From: JBFMFR01 sp040752025
Lineage (GTDB): Bacteria > Chloroflexota > Anaerolineae > Anaerolineales > UBA4823
Reading direction: 5' to 3'
Assembly: GCA_040752025.1 (NCBI GenBank)
Contig: JBFMFR010000030.1
Span: 20,718 to 84,717 of the forward strand
DNA: 64,000 bases
This document shows, piece after piece, positions 49,101 to 56,652 of this stretch. The position numbers and the translations under genes were made by a program. Numbering within the stretch: position 1 is the stretch's first letter; the number at the start of each line of letters is the position of its first letter. The notes under the pieces are model-generated. The model saw nothing but the letters and a program-made list of their open reading frames with translations. It did no database searches and had not been told where the DNA came from.

Positions 49101-49283
49101 ATCCGCAAACATCACCGTGATCTGCTTACGCTGCTGCCCGCTGCTCGCCTGGGCCATCAACGTTGCCAGGCGCTCTCGTAGAGGCGCCAGCGCCGTCTCG
49201 ACCACAGCCTCGCCCAGCACCTCGCGCTGCACCTCCAGGTGGGCAATCGCCTGCTCCAATTGCGAGATTTCCGGGTTCTCCAT
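46134..49283 (-). CDS. Adenylate/guanylate cyclase-AAA-TPR regulator
   Basis: The 1049-residue protein begins with a short coiled helix and then a class III nucleotide cyclase domain: TVMFADISGYTEFSSSMD with metal-binding Asp61, and DKHLGDGVMALWGA with Asp105. Next is an AAA/NB-ARC-like ATPase (Walker A VIGEAGVGKSRLLFEF, Walker B ALIFFEDIHWAD). The rest is helical, with TPR-like units that include five tandem tetratricopeptide repeats. The layout is that of signalling proteins that are common in Chloroflexota and cyanobacteria. It could make cAMP, though many relatives have lost activity. Both metal Asp residues are present. It precedes the GyrI-like gene by 20 nt. Confidence 0.88.
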   Translation of the reverse strand: MENPEISQLEQAIAHLEVQREVLGEAVVETALAPLRERLATLMAQASSGQQRKQITVMFADISGYTEFSSSMDAEDVSELLNALWQQLDGVITRHGGRIDKHLGDGVMALWGAVVARENDPEQAIRAGLGMQQVLSGFSIQPAGWESKAAIHLTMRIGIHTGPAILGEVGSTHEFTAMGDTVNTANRIEQAAPAGAVLVSHETYRQARGLFEVQAQAPLLVKGKTEALRTYLVQRALPRSFRLTGRGIEGVRTRMVGREREMQALQHAFDMAMQQTQARLITVIGEAGVGKSRLLFEFGEWLEEAGRVAVRFQGRAYPETSNTPFSIFRDLFRERFNILDSDSAAVVRQKFETGVSAYLDTAQAHLVGHLVGFDFSSTTAVKNLIDSPSFGSLAQAYLSGYFQNFTAQEKALIFFEDIHWADSASLDLIVHLARDLGQRGVLIVCLARPALYERRPGWGEVGEPALLQRTSRLELSPLSQDDSRALVGEILQRVEHLPEDLCNLVVNSADGNPFYLEELVKMLIDDGVIVREELQWQVKMERFKQERVPSTLTGVIQARLDSLPLDEKVLLQRASVVGRLFWDATLACMQAEGEFPADETFFSITPALTAVQARELVFARPYSAFAGTREYIFKHAVLRDVTYETVLLKLRRVYHKQVAHWLEMNGGERLNEYAGLIAEHYERAGENSQAVDWLERVGRAASQTSSFAEAMSAFERALALVAQEDRGRRGALLVLFGNVFELMGDYPMAIARLQDGLALAREVRDAEVISEALCLLGSIHIWTGDYAQAQQLLEEALVQSAGIKPLYAQALRHMGSVYYSYGDREAAIRHYQDSLAIYREIGDRHGVAGALNNLGLVCMLDGDYENARQYGQDCLAIDRELGDRRGISISLLNLGVACLWQGDPAAARPYLEESLALCQEINNLEGVATCYNVLGHITRMLGEEATSRQYYLQSLVDVSAIGAIPRVLNALAGLAGLQAMRGETIQAAELLGLALRHPASDINNAKDAEPILADLRAVMTDEELETAMERGKHLDLETVVAQILAEAQA

Positions 49284-49431
49284 ACAACAATACCAGACCT
49301 GTCTTCAGCACACGCTTATCTGCTACTATTTTACCTGTGAAACCGGCTTTTCTGCGACTCAAAACCGCCGCGCCAGCGCCTGACCTTGCTTCAACCATCC
49401 CGAGAACCGCTTGAAACTCACCCGTCAGAAC

Positions 49432-49460
49432 TTGCATTCCTAAAAGAACTATGCTAAAAT
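49432..49460 (+). promoter_or_regulatory. Promoter of greA
   Basis: TTGCAT (49432-49437) and TAAAAT (49455-49460) are 17 bp apart. The predicted start lies about 140 nt before the greA ATG and about 75 nt before a hairpin with a T run (49542-49564), so the transcript has a long leader. The rest of 49284-49607 shows nothing else I can identify. Confidence 0.6.
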
Positions 49461-49541
49461 TGCCGGGCGGTGAGCAAGGGCTATCTCCCCCCTTATCTGT
49501 CCACCGTCGTTGTGTTCCAATGAGGAGAATTTTAGGAAAAT

Positions 49542-49564
49542 CGCTCCTTTCGGGGTGTTTTTTT
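49542..49564 (+). terminator. Attenuator-like hairpin in the greA leader
   Basis: CGCTCC (49542-49547) pairs with GGGGTG (49552-49557), including two G-U pairs, around a TTTC loop. A run of seven T follows (49558-49564). It looks like an intrinsic terminator, yet it lies within the greA leader, 43 nt before the ATG. Many bacteria regulate greA by such a leader terminator, so attenuation is plausible. Confidence 0.6.
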
Positions 49565-49607
49565 ATTACCAAAAATATCACAAGCTATTCGTTAGCAGGA
49601 CAATACG

Positions 49608-50069
49608 ATGCCTCCATCCTACCTTACCCGCCAGGGATACATGAAGTTGCAAGATGAACTGGATTATTTGCGAACCACAAAGCGCCAGGAAGTAGCCAAC
49701 CGCTTGCACGAGGCCATGGAAGGCGGCGAGCTGATCGAAGACGCCGAATATGAAGCCGCCAAAAACGAACAGGCCTTTGTCGAAGGTCGCATCCAGGAAC
49801 TGGAAATCCTCCTGGCGAACGCACGCGTGATCGAAGAAACCGGCAAAATGGACGTTGCCCAGATTGCCGCCAAAGTCACGATCAAAGAAGGCGATTACGA
49901 GCCAGAAATCTATACTATTGTCGGCCCGGCGGAAGCCAACCCGCGTGAAGGCCGCATCTCCAACGAGTCGCCGCTGGGCCGCGCCCTGATTGGGCATCGC
50001 GCCGGAGATACAGTCACCGTGGACGCGCCAGATGGCTCTTTTACCATCCGCGTCATCAAGGTGGAATGA
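49608..50069 (+). CDS. greA: Transcription elongation factor GreA
   Basis: The 153-residue protein has the coiled-coil N-terminus of GreA (YLTRQGYMKLQDELDYLRTT) with the acidic tip region EGGELIEDAEYEAAKNEQ. Its C-terminal FKBP-like domain carries PREGRISNESPLGRALIGH. It enters the RNA polymerase secondary channel to stimulate transcript cleavage. The 153-residue length is slightly short of the usual 158, but both domains are complete. It has a strong terminator just downstream and a leader with an attenuator-like hairpin upstream. Confidence 0.96.
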   Translation: MPPSYLTRQGYMKLQDELDYLRTTKRQEVANRLHEAMEGGELIEDAEYEAAKNEQAFVEGRIQELEILLANARVIEETGKMDVAQIAAKVTIKEGDYEPEIYTIVGPAEANPREGRISNESPLGRALIGHRAGDTVTVDAPDGSFTIRVIKVE

Positions 50070-50087
50070 TCTTGGGGCTCAAGCTTC

Positions 50088-50128
50088 AGCCCCGCGCGAA
50101 GACCCCTAGCGCGGGGCTTTTCTTTTTG
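50088..50128 (+). terminator. Rho-independent terminator after greA
   Basis: A perfect 10-bp stem (AGCCCCGCGC at 50088-50097, GCGCGGGGCT at 50109-50118) around an 11-nt loop, followed by TTTCTTTTT. It ends greA transcription 19 nt after the stop. Confidence 0.9.
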
Positions 50129-50136
50129 ATGAAGCC

Positions 50137-50225
50137 AGACCTGACAAGTTTGCCTGCAAACCTGAAAGGTTTGCCTGGATAGCCCTGCCGGCCCGCAAAA
50201 TCACTTTTGAAAACCTGTCAGGTCT
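50137..50225. repeat. Nested inverted-repeat element between greA and lysS
   Basis: The outer arms AGACCTGACAAGTTT (50137-50151) and AAACCTGTCAGGTCT (50211-50225) are complementary at 14 of 15 positions. Inside, GCAAACCT-GAA-AGGTTTGC (50156-50174) forms a perfect 8-bp stem. The 89-bp unit looks like a small dispersed repeat (MITE-like or REP-like). It shares the AAACCTG/CAGGTTT core with the palindrome at 27570. The T run after the right arm (50225-50229) could also make it a terminator. Confidence 0.75.
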
Positions 50226-50256
50226 TTTTACAGATCAGCAACCCACGAGGCATACC

Positions 50257-51774
50257 ATGAAACTCACCAACCTGGAACAAAACCGTCTTGAGAAAGCCGA
50301 GCGCCTGCGCCAGCAAGGCATCGAACCCTACCCTACCCGAGCGGAACGCACCCACACCAGCCAGGCAGCCATCCAGGCTTTCGAAGCCAGCCAGGCCGCT
50401 GGCGCCTCCGCCGAGCCCGTGCGCGCCACTTTAGCCGGGCGGCTGCGCTCCATGCGCCCCATGGGTAAGATCACCTTCGCCCACATCGAAGACGGCAAAG
50501 GGCGCATCCAGCTTTTCTTGCGCGCCAATGAACTCGGCCAGGAACCGCTCGATCTGTTCAACCGCGAATTCGACCTGGGCGATTTCATCCAGGCCAGCGG
50601 CGAGATGTTCCGCACCCGCACCGGCGAAATCACCCTGCGCGTTGAATCCTACCGCATGCTGGCCAAGTCCCTCACCCCCCTGCCGGCCGCCAAGGACCAG
50701 GTTGTGGATGGCGAACTGGTCCAATATGCCACCCTCTCCGAGCCCGAGCTGCGCTACCGCCAGCGCTACGCCGACCTGGCCATCAACCAGGATGTGCGTC
50801 GCATCTTCCGCACCCGCGCCGAGACCATACGCGCCCTGCGTGAATTCCTCGATACGCACGATTTTCTAGAGGTCGAGACCCCCATCTTGCAGCCGTTGTA
50901 CGGTGGCGCCGCGGCGCGCCCCTTCATCACCCACCACAACCAGCTCAAACAGGACCTGTACCTGCGCATCTCCTTCGAGTTGTACCTCAAACGCCTGACT
51001 GTGGGCATGCTGGAGCGCGTCTACGAGATCGGGCGCGACTTCCGCAACGAGGGCGTGGACCGCACCCACAATCCCGAGTTCACCATGCTCGAGTTCTACT
51101 GGTCGTATGCCGACTATCTCCAGGTGATGGATTTCACCGAGCAGATGGTAGTGCACGTTGCCGATAAGGTCCTGGGCAAACGCGCCCTGACCTACCAGGG
51201 ACAGACCATCGACCTGACTCCTCCCTGGCGGCGCCTGGAGCTGCGCCAGGGTTTAATCGAAACCACTGGCATCGACATCGATCGCTACCCCACCGTTGCA
51301 GAAATGGCGCAGGCCATCCGCTCTGTGGGCCTGGAGCCGGACCCCAACGCGCCGCGCGGCAAATTGATCGAAAAACTGATGAGCGAGCGCCTGGAACCCA
51401 CCCTCATCCAGCCAACTTTCATTTATAATTACCCCCGGGATATTTCGCCCCTGGCCAAGAGCCAGCCCGGCAACCCCAAGGTCGTGGAACGCTTCGAAGG
51501 CTACCTGGCCGGTTTCGAGCTGTGCAACGCCTTCACCGAGTTGAACGACCCGGTCGACCAGGAAGCCCGCTTCCTGGAAATGAGCCAGGATTTTCAGGCC
51601 GACGATGAGGACCGCCACCCAATGGATGAAGATTACCTGCGCGCCATGCGTTACGGCATGCCCCCCATGGGCGGGTTCGGCCTGGGCGTCGACCGCCTGG
51701 CCATGCTGATGAGCGACAGCGCCAACATCCGTGAGGTGATCCTCTTCCCACACCTGCGCAGCCGCGAAGAATAA
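50257..51774 (+). CDS. lysS: Lysyl-tRNA synthetase, class II
   Basis: The 505-residue enzyme has the N-terminal OB-fold (VRATLAGRLRSMRPMGKITFAH...GRIQLF) and then the class II motifs: motif 2 region FRNEGVDRTHNPEFTMLEFY and motif 3 GFGLGVDRLAMLM. It charges tRNA-Lys in the cytoplasm. The length and the motifs are normal. It stands alone, separated from greA by a terminator and a repeat, with no T-box in front of it, in contrast to serS. Confidence 0.97.
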   Translation: MKLTNLEQNRLEKAERLRQQGIEPYPTRAERTHTSQAAIQAFEASQAAGASAEPVRATLAGRLRSMRPMGKITFAHIEDGKGRIQLFLRANELGQEPLDLFNREFDLGDFIQASGEMFRTRTGEITLRVESYRMLAKSLTPLPAAKDQVVDGELVQYATLSEPELRYRQRYADLAINQDVRRIFRTRAETIRALREFLDTHDFLEVETPILQPLYGGAAARPFITHHNQLKQDLYLRISFELYLKRLTVGMLERVYEIGRDFRNEGVDRTHNPEFTMLEFYWSYADYLQVMDFTEQMVVHVADKVLGKRALTYQGQTIDLTPPWRRLELRQGLIETTGIDIDRYPTVAEMAQAIRSVGLEPDPNAPRGKLIEKLMSERLEPTLIQPTFIYNYPRDISPLAKSQPGNPKVVERFEGYLAGFELCNAFTELNDPVDQEARFLEMSQDFQADDEDRHPMDEDYLRAMRYGMPPMGGFGLGVDRLAMLMSDSANIREVILFPHLRSREE

Positions 51775-51862
51775 CCCGATCCAGTTCCTACCCTGTGCTC
51801 TCGCAAAGGTGCACAGGTCGCTCTGTAACACTGCATCGATTCAGTCCTTTCACAGGTGAAAC

Positions 51863-52210
51863 ATGTTGATCCCTGAGGATATCAAACCGATCTGGAAAGA
51901 CCTGGCCGACCTGATTGCATCCCTGCCGCCCGATGAACAAACCCGCCTGACCACCGCCATTGCCTGGTTTGTCCACGAATTGCGCCAGAGCATCGGCATC
52001 ATCTATTACGCCGAGACCCTGCTGCGGCGCGGCGAGACCAGCAGCGAAGATGCCTCCGCCGTCCTCGACAGCATCCACAAAGCCAACCAGCGCGCCATCA
52101 AGCTGGTCACCGACCTGGCTCAGCCCTTCGACCGCGGCATCACCCTGCCGCTCAACCTGCCGCCGCTGCGCCACGACCAGAGCCCCGTGCCGTCCAAAGA
52201 CCAGTCCTAA
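51863..52210 (+). CDS. Orphan histidine-kinase dimerisation (HisKA-like) domain protein
   Basis: The 115-residue product has a helical hairpin with AWFVHELRQSIGIIYYAETLL, where His38 sits in the H-box-like VHELRQ, and a second helix (ASAVLDSIHKANQRAIKLVTDLAQP). This is the pattern of a HisKA dimerisation/phospho-acceptor domain. No ATPase domain follows in any frame. It could be a phosphotransfer protein or the remnant of a kinase. AGGTGAAAC precedes the ATG. A 34-bp palindrome follows its stop. Confidence 0.55.
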   Translation: MLIPEDIKPIWKDLADLIASLPPDEQTRLTTAIAWFVHELRQSIGIIYYAETLLRRGETSSEDASAVLDSIHKANQRAIKLVTDLAQPFDRGITLPLNLPPLRHDQSPVPSKDQS

Positions 52211-52330
52211 GCCCGCCGCCCCATCCTGTAAAGGAAGATGAGAAAATCTCCGCGGGCTCCGTATTCAATATACTTCATCATGGCAAAAGCCACGATAATC
52301 TCATATAATCTATCTTACTGGTTTCTTATA

Positions 52331-52364
52331 AACTATGGGGCAGTTGATCAACTGCCCCATAGTT
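52331..52364. terminator. Perfect 34-bp palindrome, possible terminator
   Basis: Two 17-bp arms (AACTATGGGGCAGTTGA and complement) with no spacer lie between the orphan HisKA gene and the GT2 gene, followed by GTTTTC. As RNA the stem would need a loop of about 4 nt. A terminator for the upstream gene is likely, a protein-binding palindrome is possible. Confidence 0.65.
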
Positions 52365-52413
52365 GTTTTCACGTTTGTATTGACTCCGGTATAACCAAAT
52401 CAGAAGCGCGCCA

Positions 52414-53481
52414 ATGACAGAAGTCTCTCCTCCACTGACCATCTCAGTAATCGTACCCGTGCATAATGGTGGCGAAAACTTTCGCCAATGTCTGATTGCC
52501 CTGCAACAGGCCTTATCACCTATAGACACAATCATCGTAGTTGCCGATGGTGTGACAGATGACTCGATCAAAATTACCGATGATTTGGAGATTCAAGTTC
52601 TAAGAACACCCGTCCGAGCCGGGCCAGCCCAGGCACGAAATCAGGGAGCGCGGTCGTCTCAAGGTGATATTCTTTTTTTTGTAGATGCAGATGTACTTGT
52701 ATATCCACATACAATCGACCTGGTTCGATCAGTTTTCACACAACATCCCAACTTGGCCGCGATCTTTGGTTCTTATGACAATGCACCATATGAAACAAAT
52801 TTTTTGTCCCAATATAAAAACTTACTCCATCATAAAATACACCTGACATCCAACGAAGATGCTTCGACTTTCTGGAGTGGATGCGGAGCAATCCGCCGTG
52901 AAGTCTTCTTCAATCTGGATGGTTATGACGAAAATTTCGATCTGCCGGCCATTGAGGATATCGAACTGGGTTACCGTCTGAAAAAAGGCGGCTACAAAAT
53001 CAGACTTGAGAAGATCTTACAGGTAAAACATTTAAAATATTGGGACGCTAGAACGTTGCTAAAAACGGATTTCTTTCAGCGCGCCCTGCCATGGACTCAA
53101 TTGATTTTGAGAGAGCGTTTATTTATCAATGACCTGAATCTACGTATTTCAAGCCGTGTCAGTGTTATCTTGACCTATGTGCTATTTTGTGCTTTACTCA
53201 CAACACCCTGGCAACCGAGCAGTCTGTTTTTAGCAGGATTCTGCGCCACATTGCTGTTAGTGATCAATCGATCCCTGTACCGCTTTTTTATGGAAAAGCG
53301 CGGTTTATGGTTCACTCTGCGCGTCATTCCCTGGCACTGGTTTTATTATTTTTACAGCGGCCTCGCCTTTATCCTCGGCACATTACGCTATTTTTGGGGA
53401 CAGGTTCAAAGGTCATTCGGCAAACGAGCCTTGAAAAGTGAAAGCTCTTCCAAAACTGTTCCTCAGCAGAATCCTGAATGA
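52414..53481 (+). CDS. GT2 glycosyltransferase with C-terminal membrane helices
   Basis: The 355-residue protein is a GT-A family 2 enzyme: ISVIVPVHNGGENFRQCLIAL, then VADGVTDDS, a DVD metal motif (FFVDADVLVYPH), and GCGAIRREVFFNLDGYDENF. Two or three membrane helices follow near residues 245-330. It acts at the inner face of the membrane, probably on a polyprenyl-linked or lipid acceptor. The gene and its surroundings (about 52211-53560) are more AT-rich than the flanks, which may mark a transferred gene. A TATAAC box lies at 52390. The stop is about 100 nt before the GT39 gene, so the two may work together. Confidence 0.82.
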   Translation: MTEVSPPLTISVIVPVHNGGENFRQCLIALQQALSPIDTIIVVADGVTDDSIKITDDLEIQVLRTPVRAGPAQARNQGARSSQGDILFFVDADVLVYPHTIDLVRSVFTQHPNLAAIFGSYDNAPYETNFLSQYKNLLHHKIHLTSNEDASTFWSGCGAIRREVFFNLDGYDENFDLPAIEDIELGYRLKKGGYKIRLEKILQVKHLKYWDARTLLKTDFFQRALPWTQLILRERLFINDLNLRISSRVSVILTYVLFCALLTTPWQPSSLFLAGFCATLLLVINRSLYRFFMEKRGLWFTLRVIPWHWFYYFYSGLAFILGTLRYFWGQVQRSFGKRALKSESSSKTVPQQNPE

Positions 53482-53578
53482 AACCAGCCAACGAGATCCA
53501 TGCCGGTATCCCATTACTCACCTCAACAACAGTGACCATCACTTCTCACTCTTCTGAATCCACCGAGCAATAACCAGC

Positions 53579-54907
53579 ATGGATAGTCACAAATCATCCC
53601 TTTCAAAACTCAACTGGCTTACCTCCACCCCCTTCCTGCTCCTCTCGATGGGTGCGCTCCAGGTCATCTGGCTTCTCCTGACCTGGGTCAGCGGTGCCGC
53701 CGAAAACTGGATCAAAATCCCCTGGCTGCTGGCTTACAGCCTGACGGCGACCGCCGTCTGCCTGCTGCCATCCGAACGCTTTCCCTGGAATAAGCCCGCC
53801 ATCAGGGCAAGTTTGCTCAAGTACCAACACCTGTTCCTGCCAGCCGCCCTGGGACTGGCGCTGTTGTTCGGCCTGGTCTACGGGTTCTACCAGCGCCTCT
53901 GGCCAGATGAGAACCTGGTCATGGGGGTGGCCGTCCCACTGGCGGAAAAGGGCCTGGGGCATCTCCTGGAAATCTATCGCTCTTCCAGCTACATGCGCCA
54001 GCACCCCCCGCTGCTGTTCGTGCTGTTCGCCCTGGCGCTGCGCCTGTTCAACATGAATCTGCTGGCGCTGCGCTACATCACCCTGGTTTTCGCTTTGCTG
54101 ACCCTGGTAGTTACCTTCCGCCTGGGAAAAGAGCTATATGATCGGGCAACAGGCATCATTGGCGCGCTGTTCCTGTTTTCTTTCCCCCTGTTCATGCGCC
54201 TGGGCACCACCGGCATGTCGGATATGCCCGTGACCTTCTTCTTCCTGTTGTCGATCTACCTGTTGACCCGCTTCGTGCGCGCCCCTTCCGTGTGGCTCGC
54301 CATCGCCACCGGCGCCAGCCTTGCCATCGGCATGATGGTCAAATACACCATGGTCTTTATCCTGCCAGTGCTTTTCGCGTTTTTCATCTTCATCCCTGAG
54401 TTCAGGAAATTCAGGCGCGCCTTCTATGCCGGCCTGGCCCTGGCGGCGATCCTTTTATCCGCCTGGCTGGTGTACGCTTGGCAGGCCGGCGTGCTGGCAA
54501 ACCAATTCAAAACCCTGGCCAGCTACAGCACGGTTGTCTTTCGCACTGAAATTGGTAAGTCATTCCTATTGGAGAGCCTGTTCACCCGCCTGCCTTCCGC
54601 CATTGGCCCGTACAATCTGCCGTTGATCCTGCTCGGCCTGAAAAGCGCCCTGCAGGCCCGGCGCTCCGCGGACAAAACTCTATTTCTATGGGCCAGCATT
54701 GTCTTTGTACTACTCTGCCTCACCCTGCCGGACCACCGCTACTTCATGCCGACTTTCCCGGCCGTGGCGCTGCTCATGGCCCGCGGGCTGGAGGGGTTGC
54801 CCGAGTCGAGGAACCGCCTGGTCGCCCTATCCCTGTTGTTCGGCCTGGGAGCGCTGTATCTGTTTGTGGACTGGAACCGCCTCGGTTTGATTTTCCTGTC
54901 CAACTAA
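53579..54907 (+). CDS. GT39-type (dolichyl-P-mannose/ArnT-like) membrane glycosyltransferase
   Basis: The 442-residue protein has about ten membrane helices. After the first two comes the conserved WPDENLVMGVAVPLAEKGLG loop, with the acidic residues typical of the GT39/PMT and ArnT groups, followed by MRQHPPLLFVLFALALRLF. These enzymes move sugars from polyprenyl-phosphate carriers to proteins or lipids on the outer face of the membrane. It follows the GT2 gene on the same strand after 97 nt, which would fit: GT2 makes the lipid-linked sugar, GT39 uses it. The substrate is unknown. The serS T-box promoter lies just after its stop. Confidence 0.82.
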   Translation: MDSHKSSLSKLNWLTSTPFLLLSMGALQVIWLLLTWVSGAAENWIKIPWLLAYSLTATAVCLLPSERFPWNKPAIRASLLKYQHLFLPAALGLALLFGLVYGFYQRLWPDENLVMGVAVPLAEKGLGHLLEIYRSSSYMRQHPPLLFVLFALALRLFNMNLLALRYITLVFALLTLVVTFRLGKELYDRATGIIGALFLFSFPLFMRLGTTGMSDMPVTFFFLLSIYLLTRFVRAPSVWLAIATGASLAIGMMVKYTMVFILPVLFAFFIFIPEFRKFRRAFYAGLALAAILLSAWLVYAWQAGVLANQFKTLASYSTVVFRTEIGKSFLLESLFTRLPSAIGPYNLPLILLGLKSALQARRSADKTLFLWASIVFVLLCLTLPDHRYFMPTFPAVALLMARGLEGLPESRNRLVALSLLFGLGALYLFVDWNRLGLIFLSN

Positions 54908-54925
54908 ACTGGTCGGATTATGGAC

Positions 54926-54953
54926 TTGACAGCCCCGCAAGCTTGGGTATAAT
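54926..54953 (+). promoter_or_regulatory. Strong promoter of the serS T-box transcript
   Basis: A perfect TTGACA (54926-54931) and TATAAT (54948-54953) are separated by 16 bp. The predicted start at about 54960 precedes the T-box leader. Confidence 0.85.
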
Positions 54954-54959
54954 CCCAAC

Positions 54960-55258
54960 AATTAAACAACCGGACTACTGGCGCGGAGACCAGTAACCCA
55001 GTCCTCTTTCCAGAGAGCTGCCGGCAGGTGCGAGGCAGCAAGGGACACGGGTGAAATCCCCTCCGCCGGCTCTTTGGGAGCCAGTTGTTCCTGCAGGGGT
55101 CGGGTAGAGCGCCAGCCGCTCGCCCGCCGTAAAGGGACCGGGTTCGCCCGTTAGCGCGACTCAGAGGCCGCTCCTCATTCTCAGCGTTGCAATAAGAGCG
55201 GCAAAAGCAGGTGGCACCACGGACGCGTCCCTTCGTCCTGCGAGAGAAGGGACGCGTA
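54960..55258 (+). promoter_or_regulatory. T-box riboswitch controlling serS
   Basis: The leader has the T-box layout. A stem I region contains AGAGAGCTGCCGGCAGGTGCG near 55014-55034. The T-box sequence AGCAGGTGGCACCACGG is at 55206-55222. A perfect 12-bp terminator stem (ACGCGTCCCTTC at 55223-55234, GAAGGGACGCGT at 55246-55257) follows. It senses the charging state of a tRNA, which from the downstream gene is tRNA-Ser. TCC triplets in a plausible specifier loop (around 55057-55065) fit serine, but the specifier is not certain. The serS start lies 25 nt after the terminator. Confidence 0.92.
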
Positions 55259-55282
55259 TCTTATTTCACTGGAGGTGCTCGA

Positions 55283-56554
55283 ATGTTAGACCTGAACCTG
55301 ATCCGCGAACAACCCGACCTCGTCCGCAAAAACTTGTTGGACCGGCAAATGGAGGCCTCTCCCGTCGAGGCTGTGCTTGGCTTCGACGAGCAGCGCCGCG
55401 CCCTGATCCAGGAAGTGGAAGCTCTCAAAGCCGAGCGCAACGCCGTCTCCAAAGAGATTGGGCGCATCAAAGACTCTGCCCAACGCCAGGAGAAAGTCGA
55501 GGCCATGCGCCAGGTTGGCGAGCGTATCAGTGAGTTGGATGACCGCCTGCGAGATGTAGAGGCCCAACTGAACAACGCCCTGGCCGTCATCCCCAATATC
55601 CCCCATCCAAGCACACCCTACGGCCTGAATGACGAAGAGAACGTGGTACTACGCTCCGTTGGAGCGCTTCCTGAGTTCGATTTCCAACCCAAACCTCATT
55701 GGGATCTAGGCCCCGAGCTGGGCATCATCAACTTCGAGCAAGGCGTCAAGATCACCGGCTCGCGCTTCTACGTGCTCAGCGGCGCGGGCGCTCGCTTGCA
55801 GCGCGCCCTGATCGCCTGGATGCTCGACCTGCACGTTCGCCAGGGCTATACCGAGAAATACACCCCCTTCATGGTCAAGGGCCAGACGCTCTTCGCCGCC
55901 GGGCAACTGCCCAAATTTCACGATAATCTGTACCGGGATCACGAAGATGACTTGTGGATGGTGCCAACCGCCGAGGTGCCCCTGACCGGCCTGCACATGG
56001 ACGAGATCCTGGATGAGGCCGCCTTGCCGTTCCACTACACCGCCTACACACCCTGCTTCCGCCGCGAGAAGATCAGCGCCGGGCGCGACGTGCGCGGCAT
56101 CAAGCGTGGTCACCAGTTCGACAAGGTTGAAATGTACATTTTCTGCAAGCCGGAGGAGTCGCCCGCCAAATTCGAAAAAATGGTCGCCGACGCCGAAGAG
56201 ACCTGCCGCCTGTTGGGCCTCACCTACCGGGTCAAGCAGTTGTGCACCGGCGATCTGGGCTTCGGCGCCTCTATCACCTTCGACCTCGAAGTCTGGGCGC
56301 CCGGCTGCGGTGAATGGCTGGAAGTCTCGTCGGTATCGAATGTGACCGACTTCCAGGCCCGCCGCGCCAACGTCAAATACCGCCCGGAGAACGGCGGGCG
56401 ACCGCGCTTCGTGCACACCCTCAACGGCTCAGGGTTGGGCATGCCGCGCACCCTGATCGCCGTGCTGGAAAATTTCCAGCAGGCCGATGGCAGCGTGGTC
56501 GTGCCCGAGGTGCTGCGCCCCTGGATGGGCGGCATCGACATCATCCGTCCGTAA
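55283..56554 (+). CDS. serS: Seryl-tRNA synthetase
   Basis: The 423-residue enzyme starts MLDLNLIREQPDLVRKNLL and has the N-terminal coiled-coil arm (residues about 30-105), motif 2 (FRREKISAGRDVRGIKRGHQF) and motif 3 (LNGSGLGMPRTLIAVLE). The ATG at 55283 has GGAGG at 55271. The frame is open further upstream only because it enters the T-box. It charges tRNA-Ser, and expression is controlled by the T-box. Confidence 0.97.
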   Translation: MLDLNLIREQPDLVRKNLLDRQMEASPVEAVLGFDEQRRALIQEVEALKAERNAVSKEIGRIKDSAQRQEKVEAMRQVGERISELDDRLRDVEAQLNNALAVIPNIPHPSTPYGLNDEENVVLRSVGALPEFDFQPKPHWDLGPELGIINFEQGVKITGSRFYVLSGAGARLQRALIAWMLDLHVRQGYTEKYTPFMVKGQTLFAAGQLPKFHDNLYRDHEDDLWMVPTAEVPLTGLHMDEILDEAALPFHYTAYTPCFRREKISAGRDVRGIKRGHQFDKVEMYIFCKPEESPAKFEKMVADAEETCRLLGLTYRVKQLCTGDLGFGASITFDLEVWAPGCGEWLEVSSVSNVTDFQARRANVKYRPENGGRPRFVHTLNGSGLGMPRTLIAVLENFQQADGSVVVPEVLRPWMGGIDIIRP

Positions 56555-56652
56555 CGGCGGACAGCGTCCGCTGATACAGCCGCGGATATCACACTCACCC
56601 CCGGTACGGCGCGCCTGACCCAGGCTGCGCCGTACCTTATAGGAGCAAAGCT

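Noticed and set aside
50137..50225. CRISPR-like repeats
   Set aside because: The repeats are inverted, not regularly spaced direct repeats, and no cas gene is nearby.
55211..55282. N-terminal extension of serS
   Set aside because: These codons lie in the T-box terminator. The ATG at 55283 with GGAGG matches the family start.
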